NCBI GenBank assembly: GCA_013368445.1
Contig: JAACJO010000005.1
Location: forward strand, 2,666,001 to 2,730,000
Origin: Leucocoprinus leucothites
Taxonomy: Eukaryota; Basidiomycota; Agaricomycetes; Agaricales; Agaricaceae
DNA: 64,000 nucleotides
Direction of reading: 5' to 3'
Part shown: positions 46,023-57,549 of the stretch, piece by piece
How the letters are laid out: every line of letters starts with the position of its first letter
How positions within the stretch are numbered: position 1 is the stretch's first letter
Program-made: the position numbers and the translations under genes
The notes under the pieces: model-generated
Told to the model about the DNA's origin: nothing
Databases searched by the model: none
Seen by the model: the letters and a program-made list of their open reading frames with translations, nothing else

Positions 46023-47699
46023 ATGCGACTAACTTTCGTTAATTTGACTTCAGAGCCAATCTCCATATCTCAGTCCCTCCTATCTCGCGGATTATGTGGA
46101 GGTTGTCAGATCCATAATGATGTGACCGAAGAAATTGGCGTTGTTCATGCCTTGACGGTGAAGGAGGGACTGTTAAAAGGATATCGGAACGACTATCTAT
46201 TAATGAAGTCTTTGGCACCGACGAGAGAGAGAGCTGACTCTGAGACTGGGACTTCAAAAGAGTGGTTAATCAATCCTACGACCTTCGTGGTTCAGCTATC
46301 CATGATGTTCGGTGCCTCCTGGCAGGTCATAGACGCCCCACAGGATTGCCCTTGGCGTGTCTACTGTAGTAGAGTGAGCATAATAGTTCCACGGCGCGAG
46401 AAGGCTGACTCAAAGCTTTACAAAGATGACTACGACCCACTATAAAGTTCTAATCCTCACAAGACGGAAAATGAGCTCGTTCCTGAGTGACCTACCGGAT
46501 AGTTTGCCTTTATCCGCAGTCGTTTTACCGGGAACACACGATACGTGAGTTGAATGAATGTCAGCTGCACTACCAACTAAACGCTGATTCGTTTCCTCCA
46601 GGATGGCGTTTTATGGCTATCCAGTTTCACAATGTCAATCTCCTTTAACCCCGCTCTCTACTCAACTCCTATCTGGGATCCGCGTACTTGATATCCGATT
46701 GGCTATCGTTAATACCCAGTTCATTGCATACCACGGAATATACCCTCAACGGACGCCTTTCTCTGCTATTCTCGCCTCTGTCAACGCGTTCCTGACTTCC
46801 CCACAAGGAAGTAGAGAAACTATAGTAATGTCCATCAAGCAGGAAGACTTTGCTATTCATTCTTATCTAACTTTTTCGAAACTTGTGAAGGAAAGTATGA
46901 TGGCAAATCCAGGTGGATGGAAAGAACCTGGAGATGGATCGGGTGATAGAGGAATGTGGTTCCTAGAGAACAGGGTACCAAAACTCGGAGAGGTGCGAGG
47001 AAAGGTTATACTCTTCAGTCGGTTTGGCGGTAATGGAGAGGGTTGGGAGGGTGGGCTTGAAGGGATGGGGATCCACCCTCTCGTTTGGCCTGATAGCTCG
47101 AGAGAAGGGTTCGAGTGGATGTGCAAATCAACATTGGTTAAAGCGCACGATTGGTGAGTTCGCAGTTGCGCCAAATTTCGATAGATTACCGACGGAAATC
47201 CAGGTATAATATCCCTTCCTTCCTCTCCATTCCCGAGAAGGTGGCCCTATCGACCAGAATTTTGATTCCAGGAGTTCATCCAGACGACCCACCCCTCCAT
47301 ACCCCATGTTACAACCCAATCTACACGACACCGATACCTTATCATCCGCCACTCGCCATATCATTCCTATCAGCTGCATCGTTTCCCCTCTCACTACCTC
47401 CAATCATCGCTCGAGGTTTTGGGTGGCCAAAACTTGGACTTGGGATCGAGGGCGTAAACTCACGAGTCGGCAGGTGGCTTTTGGGCATATTAGGGGGTGA
47501 CTCACCAATGGACCTCAAAGCCGGAAAGCCGACAGAGCCTGAGAAGGATAATGAGCCAGTGGAAGTGCCGGAGCCTCGAGTTCGCGGCTGGGTGTTGATG
47601 GATTATTTCGATGAACCAGAGCGTGGTGGATTGGTGCCTCTCTTAGTCGAATGCAACTTTCATGGTCGACGCCCTGGCGAAGAAGGTTGGTCTCGATAA
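46023..47699 (+). CDS. PI-PLC X-domain protein
   Basis: A phosphatidylinositol-specific phospholipase C X-domain protein. Four exons (46023-46373, 46426-46544, 46602-47153, 47204-47699) sum to 505 residues. The N-terminal 117 residues form a beta-rich part ending CPWRVYCSR. Then FLSDLPDSLPLSAVVLPGTHDTMAF has the first catalytic His, GIRVLDIRLA the Asp, and FIAYHGIYPQR the second His. No Y domain, PH, EF-hand or C2 domain is seen, so this is the single-domain (bacterial-like) class rather than a signalling PLC. No signal peptide was seen. The first intron (GTGAGC donor, GCTGACT branch) is needed to join the frame; the unspliced frame stops at 46445. Confidence 0.85.
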
Positions 47700-48048
47700 G
47701 GCGTTAGTCCTCGCTTCTGTCTTTCTTGTCATTCGTTCCTTCACTATGCTACTAATATTTCATGACTTCCATCATACTTTACGCATGGCACCAACCTTTG
47801 AAAGTAGGAATGAGCACATTGGAGCAAAAGTCCAATGATGCGGTGGGTTCCTCACGTGGCGTGTATTTCAATAAGGTTTGGTCGATCGGGGTTTCCAATC
47901 AAACGTCACCTTTGACGCCAATAGACGCTAACTATTTATTCATGTATACACAACGAAACCCAGCCCGGAACAAGACTGACACTGAACCTTTTGTACGAGA
48001 TATATAAGCAGTCCGACTGGTAAGCCCCTTTTTCCTACATCTTCCATC
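47700..48048 (+). promoter_or_regulatory. Catalase promoter region with TATA box
   Basis: TATATAAG sits at 48001-48008, 41 nt before the catalase ATG, followed by a short leader with a T-run. The spacing fits a strong inducible fungal promoter. No coding frame lies in this stretch. Confidence 0.5.
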
Positions 48049-50696
48049 ATGTCTGCTGTCACTTCAGTTGTAAAGAGTGGTATCTCAACACTTACTGGTA
48101 CAGATGATCCCAAGCGCGCCGACTTGAAGCGCGACACTATCGACGTCACCAGCGAGTCAGGTCTAACGACCGACCACGGCGTCAAGGTTTCCAACACCGA
48201 TACCTGGTCTGTTCAGAGAAAGCTCCCTCAGACAATTTTCGTATTCACCTTCCTTTCGCAGGTCCAAAGTTTCTGACGGACAACACAACGGCCCCTCTCT
48301 TCTTGAGGATCAGATTGGCCGCGAAAAGATTCACCGCTTTGATCATGAGCGTATCCCTGAACGCGTTGTTCATGCCCGTGGCTCCGGAGCTCATGGAACC
48401 TTCAGGGTCTTTGACGACCGTGCTTCCAAGTACACATACGCGCCCGTCTTGACGGATGCGTCTAGAAACACACCCATATTCATTAGGTTCAGCACCGTTC
48501 AGGGTTCTCGCGGTAGCGCGGCGAGTATATTTGCTTGGAAAGTGGTCATATGCATACTTACATCTATGCAGGACACTGTTCGCGATGTTCGCGGTTTCGC
48601 CATGAAATTCTATACTCCCGAAGGCAATTGGGATGTCGTTGGAAACGATATACCCGTTTTCTTCATTCAAGATGCCATAAAATTCCCTGATATCGTCCAC
48701 GCTGTCAAGCCAGAACCCCGTAACGAGGTCCCGCAAGGCCAAACTGCCCACAATAACTTCTGGGATTTCGTTGGTCTCCAACCGGAATGTATGTCATGAT
48801 GTCAGTCATTTTCACCTTACCCCTCTCATAGAGTATGATAGCGGCGCACATGGTTATGTGGGTTATGTCCGATCGAGGTATGCTAACTTGAATTCGACTT
48901 TTGCCTGTTTGATGATTTAATTTCCGAAGGCATTCCGCGCTCTTTCCGAATGATGCAAGGCTTTGGTGTCAATACTTATACTCTCGTTAACTCTGAAGGA
49001 GAGCGCTTCTTCGTCAAGTTTCACATGATTCCTGAATTGGGCGTGCACAGTCTAGTTTGGGATGAAGCATTGAAAATTGGTGGTCAGGATCCTGGTAGGT
49101 TTTCTCACTACATAGCTGGACGCTCTCGCTCAACTCTCGCTTCAAGATTTCCACCGCAAGGACCTCAATGAGGCGATTGAAAGCGGATGTTACCCCAAGT
49201 GGACCTTTGCTATCCAAGTCATCGAAGAGAAGAATGAGCACAATTTCGATTTCGATATCCTTGATGCCACAAAGGTCTGGCCAGAGGAACTTGTTCCCAT
49301 ACAACCTATCGGGGAGTTTGAGCTCAATCGAACGGTTGAGGAATTCTTCCCTGAAGTTGAACAGATCGCTTTCTGCACCAGCCATGTCGTTCCCGGTATT
49401 GGATTCAGTGATGATCCCCTTCTTCAAGGCAGGAACTTCTCATATTTCGACACGCAAATCTCTCGACTGGGCATTAACTGGGAGCAGGTTCGTTGCCTCT
49501 TTCTCATATACGTCTCATTCTAAATATTTGTTTAGCTTCCAATCAATCGTCCCATTTGCCCCGTCCTGAACCACAACCGCAATGGCAAGATGAACCACCA
49601 CATCAACACCAATAACCTCAATTATTATCCCAACCGCAAGAATGCTGGACACCCAGTTCCTCCCTCGGAAGGCGGATACGCGGAGTGAGTAAATTTTCCT
49701 GTTCTTGCTGCAGATTTCTCACAGAAAAAATCAAGATTTTCACAGAAAGTGGCAGGGTTAAAACAACGCGTTCGCGGGGAAAAATTCCAAGAGCATTTCA
49801 ATCAAGCACAACTCTTCTACAACTCCCTTGCTCCTCACGAGAAGGCTCACCTTTTCTCCGCTATGTCCTTTGAACTTAGTCATTGCGACGATTCTGAAGT
49901 CTACCAGACATATACAAGCCTACTTAACAACATCGATTTTGACCTTGCTAAGGCTGTGGCGCAAAATGTTGGCGGTGTAATACCCGACAAACCCACACGT
50001 GCCAACCACGGCAAGAAGTCGGCCTCTCTCTCTCAGGAATATTTTCACCCTAAAACCCCCACCATTGCAACGCGCAGGGTTGCCATTCTCATTGCCGATG
50101 GTTACAACAACGTCGAAGTACAAGCCATCCGAACTGCACTGACAAGTGCAAAGGCAACTACCTGGATTATTGGTCCTCGTCGCGGCAAGATTCAGTCAGC
50201 GGCGCAACTCATTGGAACGGGAGATTCCATCATGGCAGACCATCACTTTGAAGGTCAGAGGTCTACGCTCTTCGACGCCATCTTTGTGCCATCCGGCAGC
50301 GAGCATGCCAAAAGCCTGATGAAGAACGGTCGCGCAGTTCATTGGATCAAAGAAGCATTTGGGCATTGTAAAGCGATCGGGGCAATCGGTGATGGTAAGG
50401 GGTTTACATGTTCATTCAAGTGGTTAGCTCCCAATTGTTGGATCTTTTTAGGCGCCACGTTTGTCAAGCAGGCCATAGGGCTTTCCGGAGTCGGTTTCGG
50501 AGAGGATGGCGACAGGGTGGTTACTTCTTACGGCGTCGTCACCACGGGAAAATACACCGCAAGCTCAGCTGTGATTGATATAGCTAATATTGGACCCAAC
50601 TCGAAGGGTTTTGCCGCAAGTCTTGCCTACGAAATCAGCAAGCATAGGTGTTGGGAACGAGAATTGGATGGTTTAACACAACAAATCGCTTATTGA
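48049..50696 (+). CDS. Large-subunit catalase with DJ-1/PfpI C-terminal domain
   Basis: A heme catalase that dismutates hydrogen peroxide. Nine exons (48049-48206, 48262-48520, 48572-48788, 48842-48877, 48930-49094, 49147-49487, 49536-49684, 49736-50394, 50452-50696) sum to 742 residues, the clade 2 length. The distal His is in [12 protein letters not shown], the Asn in [11 protein letters not shown], and the heme-ligand Tyr in RNFSYFDTQ. The C-terminal part from [19 protein letters not shown] is the flavodoxin-like/DJ-1 domain of large catalases ([22 protein letters not shown]). The second intron (48521-48571) has a GC donor. No signal peptide is evident at the [11 protein letters not shown] start, which suggests an intracellular enzyme. 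Confidence 0.95.
48521..48571 (+). other. GC-AG intron in catalase
   Basis: The frame requires exon ...GSA followed by DTVRDVRGF. The only boundary that gives this is after 48520, with intron donor GCGAGT and acceptor ATGCAG. No GT donor nearby keeps the conserved residues. Confidence 0.75.
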
Positions 50697-53600
50697 ATGC
50701 ACTGTTCTTGATAGTACGGCGCGCTAATATGATTATAAGCATTCGACACATTGAAATGTGTATGATATCACCCAAAAACAAACATTGCTTTTGGGAGTTC
50801 ACTTGAGGTTGAGCCTGTAGTTGGATGCCGAACCCCGACATTCAATTAGTTCGACACCCTTCGGTTATTCAGAAACATCAGTAACGTCCAAAATTCACGG
50901 ACCCTGCCCTCTTGTTTCAGTGTGCCAAGACGTCGGTGACCTGCGGTGTCTTCACGGCTATCGCTGCGGAGTACTGAGTTTTGACCAGTTCAATAGGGAT
51001 TAAATCTATGGTCGCACCCCTGCAGCCTAACAGATGCAACATGTTCATCCTCTTGAAAACTTGGCCATTGAACCACTGAAAGGAGTCGCTGTGCATTCAA
51101 AGCCGGTTCAGGTTTCAAATTTCAAGGTCATCTAGTGTTGCGCCAGTCTCTAGTATTATGGAATGACACCAACCATGTTAGTATGACTACACTGCCCTGT
51201 GTGGGTAATCGTCGCCCAACATTTATGTTTGTAATTAAACGGTGTCCCAGGTCCATGAGTTCGTTTAAGGAAGAGAAGTTGCCTCAATATTAGCGGCCAA
51301 TGAATGTATTCCGCGAGTCCTTGTGTCGAAATTTTGTCACACGACCGAACGTTGCAAACAACTCTGCAGGTATTCAGCCGCAGTAACGCGTATTTCTTGA
51401 AGCATTGTGCGTCCAACTATTGTTCTCGAGAGCCCCTAAATCCGTGTGGAAGCTTATCGTTGCAGCTTCGAATTTGTCACTAGCCTTTACTAATGATCGT
51501 GCAGAGATCAACAGGGACTTGGGGGACACATTTGGTGTAAAGACTCATGTCAGAAATGAGCCTGGAGGTCCTCGGTTTTGAGTCTCCGAACACACCACGT
51601 ATTCATTGATATTTTCTCCTACCCTATTAACCCTGAAGGAAAAGTTTGATCTGATCCACCGATTATCAGGTCGACTTGATTCGGTATTGAGAACAGTAAT
51701 GATAGACCTGGTGTAAGGTTGTGTTTAGAATCGCGGCATCTATGTATCTACTCAAAGGGTATATGGGTTCAGGTTAATGCAGTTTCGTTCACATACAGCA
51801 CCAGCCTTCGTATTGACCAATAAGTTCATGAAGAATATCTTTAAAACATATTTTCTCCCACTCATCACTATAGTTTATGAAATCTGGCGAAAGATGTTGT
51901 CAGGCCACTCGTGAGCAAAGGAGTTGACTGGCATCGGACGTTCTCAAACATCGGAAAATACTTTTGATCCTCGAGGATTATCAAGCTTGAGGAATGTTTT
52001 TATGATAGCAATCGCTCTGTAGTACACAGAGTTACATATCCAAAACTTAGCTAACGCATCCTCCAAACGACCGTCATTCCAACGCCTGGACGATAGCACT
52101 TTAATCAATCTGGTTTACTTCTCAAAACCTTCAACGCCACCGATACAATATTGGCTCGTCAACCCATGTAAAACCACAGAATTAAAAGCTCCACAGCCCG
52201 AAAAGAAACAGAAAATTAGGCTGGATGAAGATATACTTAATTTATGCTCAATCAATGTCATAAAAAGCAAATACTGCTCGAGGCGAGAATAGGTGTTAAG
52301 TCCGGCGTTAGCTTCTAGAAGCATGGCACTGGGTGCGCTCAACTGAGGGTAGAGATTCGGCTGACCCAAGCACCGTCATGTGGCTCTCGAGACGCTAATT
52401 AATACCACTGGTATTGTCTTCGAAACTACTTACAATTCTGGTCATGATGCGCGAGTGTGATGTGGAACAGATCAGGAAATGAAATCGATCAGGCACTTGC
52501 GGCATTGGCCGCCAGCAGCCGCCAGCCCTGATTAATTTCTCGGACGATCAACAATTAAGTGGACACTATTTTATCATCACAAGCTCAATGCTCATGCGCC
52601 AATTTAACGCAAAACATGCTGCACAGAAGGGCTCGGGACCCTGTCACATCAGCCGAGACGGACTGAAAGCATAGAATAGTGCAGTCCAAATCTTATCATC
52701 CTTGTTCCAGAAAACCCTGACGCGAAGCCTTTTCTCAGAATCTCCGTCAACGTCATCAAGGTGCGCACCCTTTCCCATTACCATTCTTCTTCGTATCTCA
52801 GCATGGCTGCTACGTACTACTTAGTACTTGTGTATTCACTCTTGTGGTAAACCCTTGTTACTGATGGCTGAACCTCATGTACTACTGACCGTCACGAGGT
52901 TTTTGTAGGTTAAGTCAACGATCCTTGAGCCAGGTAAAGCTGAATCAGTACTACATCTAACTTTTCTATCTGATGGACATCAAAGACTCACTTGGGGAAC
53001 CAAGCCGTAGACATTCTACCCCACATTTACCTTTCCCTGTTGCTGGAAGGTTCCAGAGCTTTGAGTAGGCGATCCTCCGACCCCCTTTTCCTTTTCCCCG
53101 CCCAACCATTTACTACGATCAACCCATCACGGAGCTGATGAAAAACATGTCGTTTCGGAATCTCTCCTCGGAGTTGCCCAAATGCTCGGAGACGATCCAT
53201 TCATGGAATGTCCATTCACAAGATCAATCAATAAGAAGCAGCTCTTTGTTTTGTTCCCTCGCTCAACCCTCCCGGCCACTTTGCCGTCCGTCCGGCTCGG
53301 TCACAGACTCACGGCCGGCTTGGCATCGACTTGGCCAGAGGAGATCACTCACATAGGAAGAATCAGGGTATAGTATGTCGTGAAATCGTCTCCTACGTTG
53401 CTGTATACGAGTAGATGAGTCCACATGCTAATTTCGCACGGTCTTGACACTGCGATCATTTAAAAAATAAGGGAAAGGGCTTGGCTAACATCCAAAGCAA
53501 GGCTAGAATTTGCCCAAGAGTTTGGACGGAGAGTCTTCATCTCGCTACGTGCAGGAAGGTCTCTCTGTGGTCCCTGGACAGAACTATATATTCTACCTCC

Positions 53601-55025
53601 CTGTGTCAGTCTAGGGTAGAGTTTCACAGGCTAATACCATCTGGCTTTTTTGCTGGTCCTAGTTTTTCATGAGAAAGAAACCGCCGCAAAGGGCCCACTG
53701 AAAGGTCATCGGTGTCAGAAGGGTCAAATTTGGGACATTATGTCATACATAGGGCGATCCCGAAAGTTTAATTCATGGTGACCTCTGGGACTTGCAGAAC
53801 CCACTTGTTGCAAGTTCGTAGGGACGTTACAGAAACTCAGTCTCCCTGGAACAATATCGGCTATTCGAGGATATTAGTGCCATGTCAATGCATTAACAAC
53901 GTGACAATGCCCTTAACAACGTCTCTCATAATCAAGGGTACACGCCCTCAAAAGTTTGGTTAAAGTTCTAGACCTCGCGCGGCTTTATACATTAAGCCAA
54001 AGCCGCCGTGATCTCCATCCACACGAACAAGCGCTTCGATCGTGACCGGGCCGTTAAAGGGAAACAAAGGGGGGGAGGAGAGAAGGGAAGAAGAAGACCG
54101 CGACCTTTGTAACTTTCAATCCCATCAAGGTTTCTTAAGAACCTCCCCAGAAACAGAATGTAGCAATTGTTTGCAAAATCAGAAGCTCTGTCAAACAAAC
54201 TAAACGGAGTTTGTATTAGCTTTTGAGTTTCTGCACTGTGAGAAATCGCATGATAATGATCATGACGTGCACCTTTCTTATGTCCTGCTAAGGGCTCGTG
54301 AGGTAGGTCATATATACGAAGACTCTTTCAAGTTTCAAGTTCCACCTGATCGTCGGAGTTTTTTGTATTGCAACACACCCGTCGCCATAAGCTCAGATCT
54401 CGAGTGCATGGACACAATAGCTGATACCACCGCAGAGCAGAGGATCTCACAATGTTTTCTCTGAGGCCTGGTAAAGAAGCACGCTCGGAAGTAACACGTA
54501 CTGTATTCCTGAATGGGCTCCGTACTCATCACCTATCAACCCTGTATGGCGCCTTCCACTGAACTACCAATAGTAGCTCCAAGAGGATGTACGCGATCGA
54601 GCAGCCCAAAAGATTCAGAGAAACTCAAGGCTTACCTGGATATCCTTCTCTGTTCTAGCGGATGGGCCCTCTCAAGCTCTTCGCAAACACATTCCTGCCG
54701 GCTGCTAACTCATTTTCTCTCAGGTTCACAAGAGGTCAAGAATAACATGTCATGAATAGTAGTTTATTGATACATACTCTTTAGCTAACACAACTGAAGC
54801 TTGATACTGTACCCAGATTGAATAGGGTAAACCCCCAGCAGTTGGTGTGGTTGAGGCTAAACAACACCAGATTCTTGACAGGTGGATATATGCAGTTCAA
54901 CGAAGAGTAACAAGCTCTAGAACGAGGCCAAACAAAGGCTAGATCAGTATCATGAAAGGAAAAGGGGTGGGGGCAAGAGTCGCTCCAGAAGATGGTCGCA
55001 CGAGAAACGGTAGCAAAATAAACTT
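50697..55025. other. Gene-poor 4.3-kb stretch
   Basis: No coding frame longer than about 85 codons has recognisable content, and none can be joined through splice signals. I found no tRNA fold, terminal repeats or transposase/reverse transcriptase motifs. A palindromic AGTACTACGT/ACTTAGTACT type sequence near 52810 is isolated. It may be decayed mobile DNA or a large regulatory interval. Confidence 0.35.
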
Positions 55026-57126
55026 CTAGCAAGACATAACAAAAAAATTGAAGAAGTCGGGGCTTGTCAAGTCACCTTGCACAAGGCACCGCAGAATATA
55101 TTACAGACAGAGAAAAAAACCACTCAAATGATTGTACGTACCTTCCCCCGATGTGGGATGAATAGCAACCGTGTTATCCAGATCTTTCTTGCGGGCTATG
55201 GAAAACCGGTGAATGTCAGCCATGACAAGGGAAATAAACATAACCGAGTAGAAGAACTGGGAGCTCACCGCCCATCTTGACAGCAACTGCGAAGCCTTGC
55301 ATGGCCTCATCACTGCCTTGACCGATCAAGTGAACTCCAACAACGCGCTCCTCAGGCCCAACGACAATGAGTTTATACATAGTTGGCTCTTTATGCTCCT
55401 CCTCAATCATCGAGAAGTAGAGTGACTTGAAGGAAGTCTTGTCTGATAAGCACAGATCGGTCAGGTAGACATTCAATAAGCGAAAGAACATCAAGCCACA
55501 TACAAATCTTGACGGCATCGCCATACTTCTCTCGTGCTTGAGGTTCCGTTAACCCAACTGTCCCGATGGGGGGATGCCTGCATGGTGGAAACGAAGAGCG
55601 CCAAGTCAGTAAAAGGGGGTTTAGAAATGCTGTGAGAAGAAATAAAACATACGAGAACACCACGGTGGGGATATCGTCGTAGCTCAACTTGTCATCTTTA
55701 AGCTCGGGCGGTCCGAATAGGCGATTAGAGAGCCTCCTTCCAGCGGCAATGGCTACAGGCGTCAAGAGCCACTTGCCCTGTACATCACCAATGGCATAGA
55801 TACCCTTGACGCTCGAGTTTTGATATTCATCCACAATAATATCCCCCTTTTTGTCGAGCTTTACACCGAGCTCCTCCAAACCCATGCCTTGGGTACTAGC
55901 CTTGCGACCGATAGCCCACAGGACAACATCAACTTCGACCTTCTCTCCTGTGTCGGTGTGAACAGTGAGCGTCTTACCTCGCTCGCCTTCAACCTTGGTT
56001 ACGTTCGACTTCCTGTGAATGTTGACACCAGTTTTCTCCATCCAGGGCGTGAGAACCTCTTGAAGTGACGGATCGAACGTTCTCAAAACCGTCTCTCCTC
56101 GTATGAACATGTGAACCTCGGAGCCAAGTGTATGGAAGATACCCGATAATTCAACAGCAATGTAGCCGGCGCCAATGACAGCGACGCGCTTCGGCTGTTC
56201 CGTGAGATCGAAAAATCCATCTGAGCTGATGCCTAAGGAGGCCCCCGGAATCTTGTCGTCCGAGGGAATAATAGGTTCACCACCGACGGCGACAGTGATG
56301 TTGTCCGCGTGGAGTGTATAAGTTTGGCCGTCAGGACGTTTAACCTCGACGCTGTTTGGCGAGGTAAGCCGGCCGAATCCTTCATGGAATTCAACGCCCT
56401 CTTTGGCGAAGTTATTAGCGTAGATGTTGTTGAGACGACGTATGTAGGCATCGCGTTGTGGTTTGAACGCCGCCCAATCAAACTGAGGATTGCCGAGACC
56501 GGTAAATTTGTACCCTGGGGCGTGATGGGTTATTTTATCCTGCAGGTCCGCGGCGTGCCACATAATCTAGCCGCCGGTTAAGTGAAGGATTAAGCAGCGC
56601 CCGACAGAGTTGAGAGGAAAGCAGGTGACGGAACGTGAATTTGACGGATCACATTAGTAGGGGCGAGAGGGGCCAAGGGAAAGCTGATAATCTCACCTTT
56701 TTTGGCACACATCCTATTCATACGACACACAATCGAAGTCAGTAACGATCAAGCATGCGCATATAACCGACAAAGAGGAAAATAAACATACCGACATTGA
56801 CACAAGTACCTCCGAGGTATGGGGTTGCTTCAACGACGGCAACTTTTTTACCGTAACTTGCTGCGCGTCGCTATAATCAATCGCGATCTGGTAGTTAGCA
56901 CATGCAGGAGAGTCTAAAACTACAGGCACCGAGAAGTGTGTCACAGAAAGCATGATGACATGGTCCAAGGAAAGCTCAGCTCGCTTGATGATTGAATGCG
57001 GCAAACGAGGTCGGGAGACAGAAAGATGAACGGGCTACCTACAGAAGAACCTGAGCCACCGCTTCCACCGCCAATTACAACATAATCGTATTTATCTGTC
57101 GTGGGCTTGTCGTAAATGGGAGGCAT
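55026..57126 (-). CDS. GLR1: Glutathione reductase
   Basis: An NADPH- and FAD-dependent homodimer that reduces oxidised glutathione. Eight exons (57043-57126, 56792-56870, 56697-56713, 55653-56566, 55504-55577, 55442-55269, 55195-55142, 55075-55026) sum to 481 residues. YDYVVIGGGSGG binds FAD; GGTCVNVGCVPKK is the redox disulfide, with the second Cys on a 17-nt exon; GAGYIAVELSG binds NADPH; YAIGDV is the second FAD motif; HPTSGE holds the catalytic His and Glu. The last exon changes the usual EELVTLR ending to GDLTSPDFF and beyond. An in-frame presequence exists upstream of the ATG (see next entry). Confidence 0.93.
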
Positions 57127-57549
57127 ATTGAGATTTGAGCGAGTTGTGTTGAGTGCTCGTGAGACCTAACCGGCAAACCGAGTACATCAGCATCAATCTG
57201 AAGATTAGTCCCAGAAAACGCGTAATCATACCGCCAATCGGGCAGTAGGTCCTAGGCGATAATCCTCGCCCTCCGAGGAAGATAACAACGCAGCATCTTT
57301 CGCCAGAAAGGCGGGGTACAAGGCAGCAGTCGTCGCGTAGGTCGCTTTTGATAAATAGCCGAGGTCGGCGACATAAACACCAAGCGCACGAAAACTCACT
57401 TGAGCAAGACGTTGGGTAGCAGTTGCGGAAGAGCTTATTCTGGGCGAAGACCTTGTCGAATGACGAAGAGTCGAGAAGAAAGATGAGGGAGGGCGAGAAG
57501 TGAGAAAGGACGCCAGATTGGATAAATCGAGTAGGTGGTGGGATGACGT
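57127..57549 (-). other. Possible mitochondrial presequence of GLR1 (non-AUG start)
   Basis: An exon ending at 57400 (donor GTGAGT) and an acceptor at 57166-57169 splice in phase 0 to 13 codons directly before the GLR1 ATG. The joined extension is rich in Ser, Thr and Arg, with only two acidic residues (LASFLTSRPPSSFFSTLRHS, then RSSPRISSS and TQRLAQ). It has no ATG in frame before the stop near 57660. An ACG in good context (AAAAAG ACG) at 57547-57549 would give a 63-residue presequence. Confidence 0.5.

Noticed and set aside
46374..46445. Separate 140-codon gene ending at 46445
   Set aside because: A GTGAGC donor at 46374 and acceptor at 46425 join it in frame to the PI-PLC X domain, so it is the N-terminal part of that gene.
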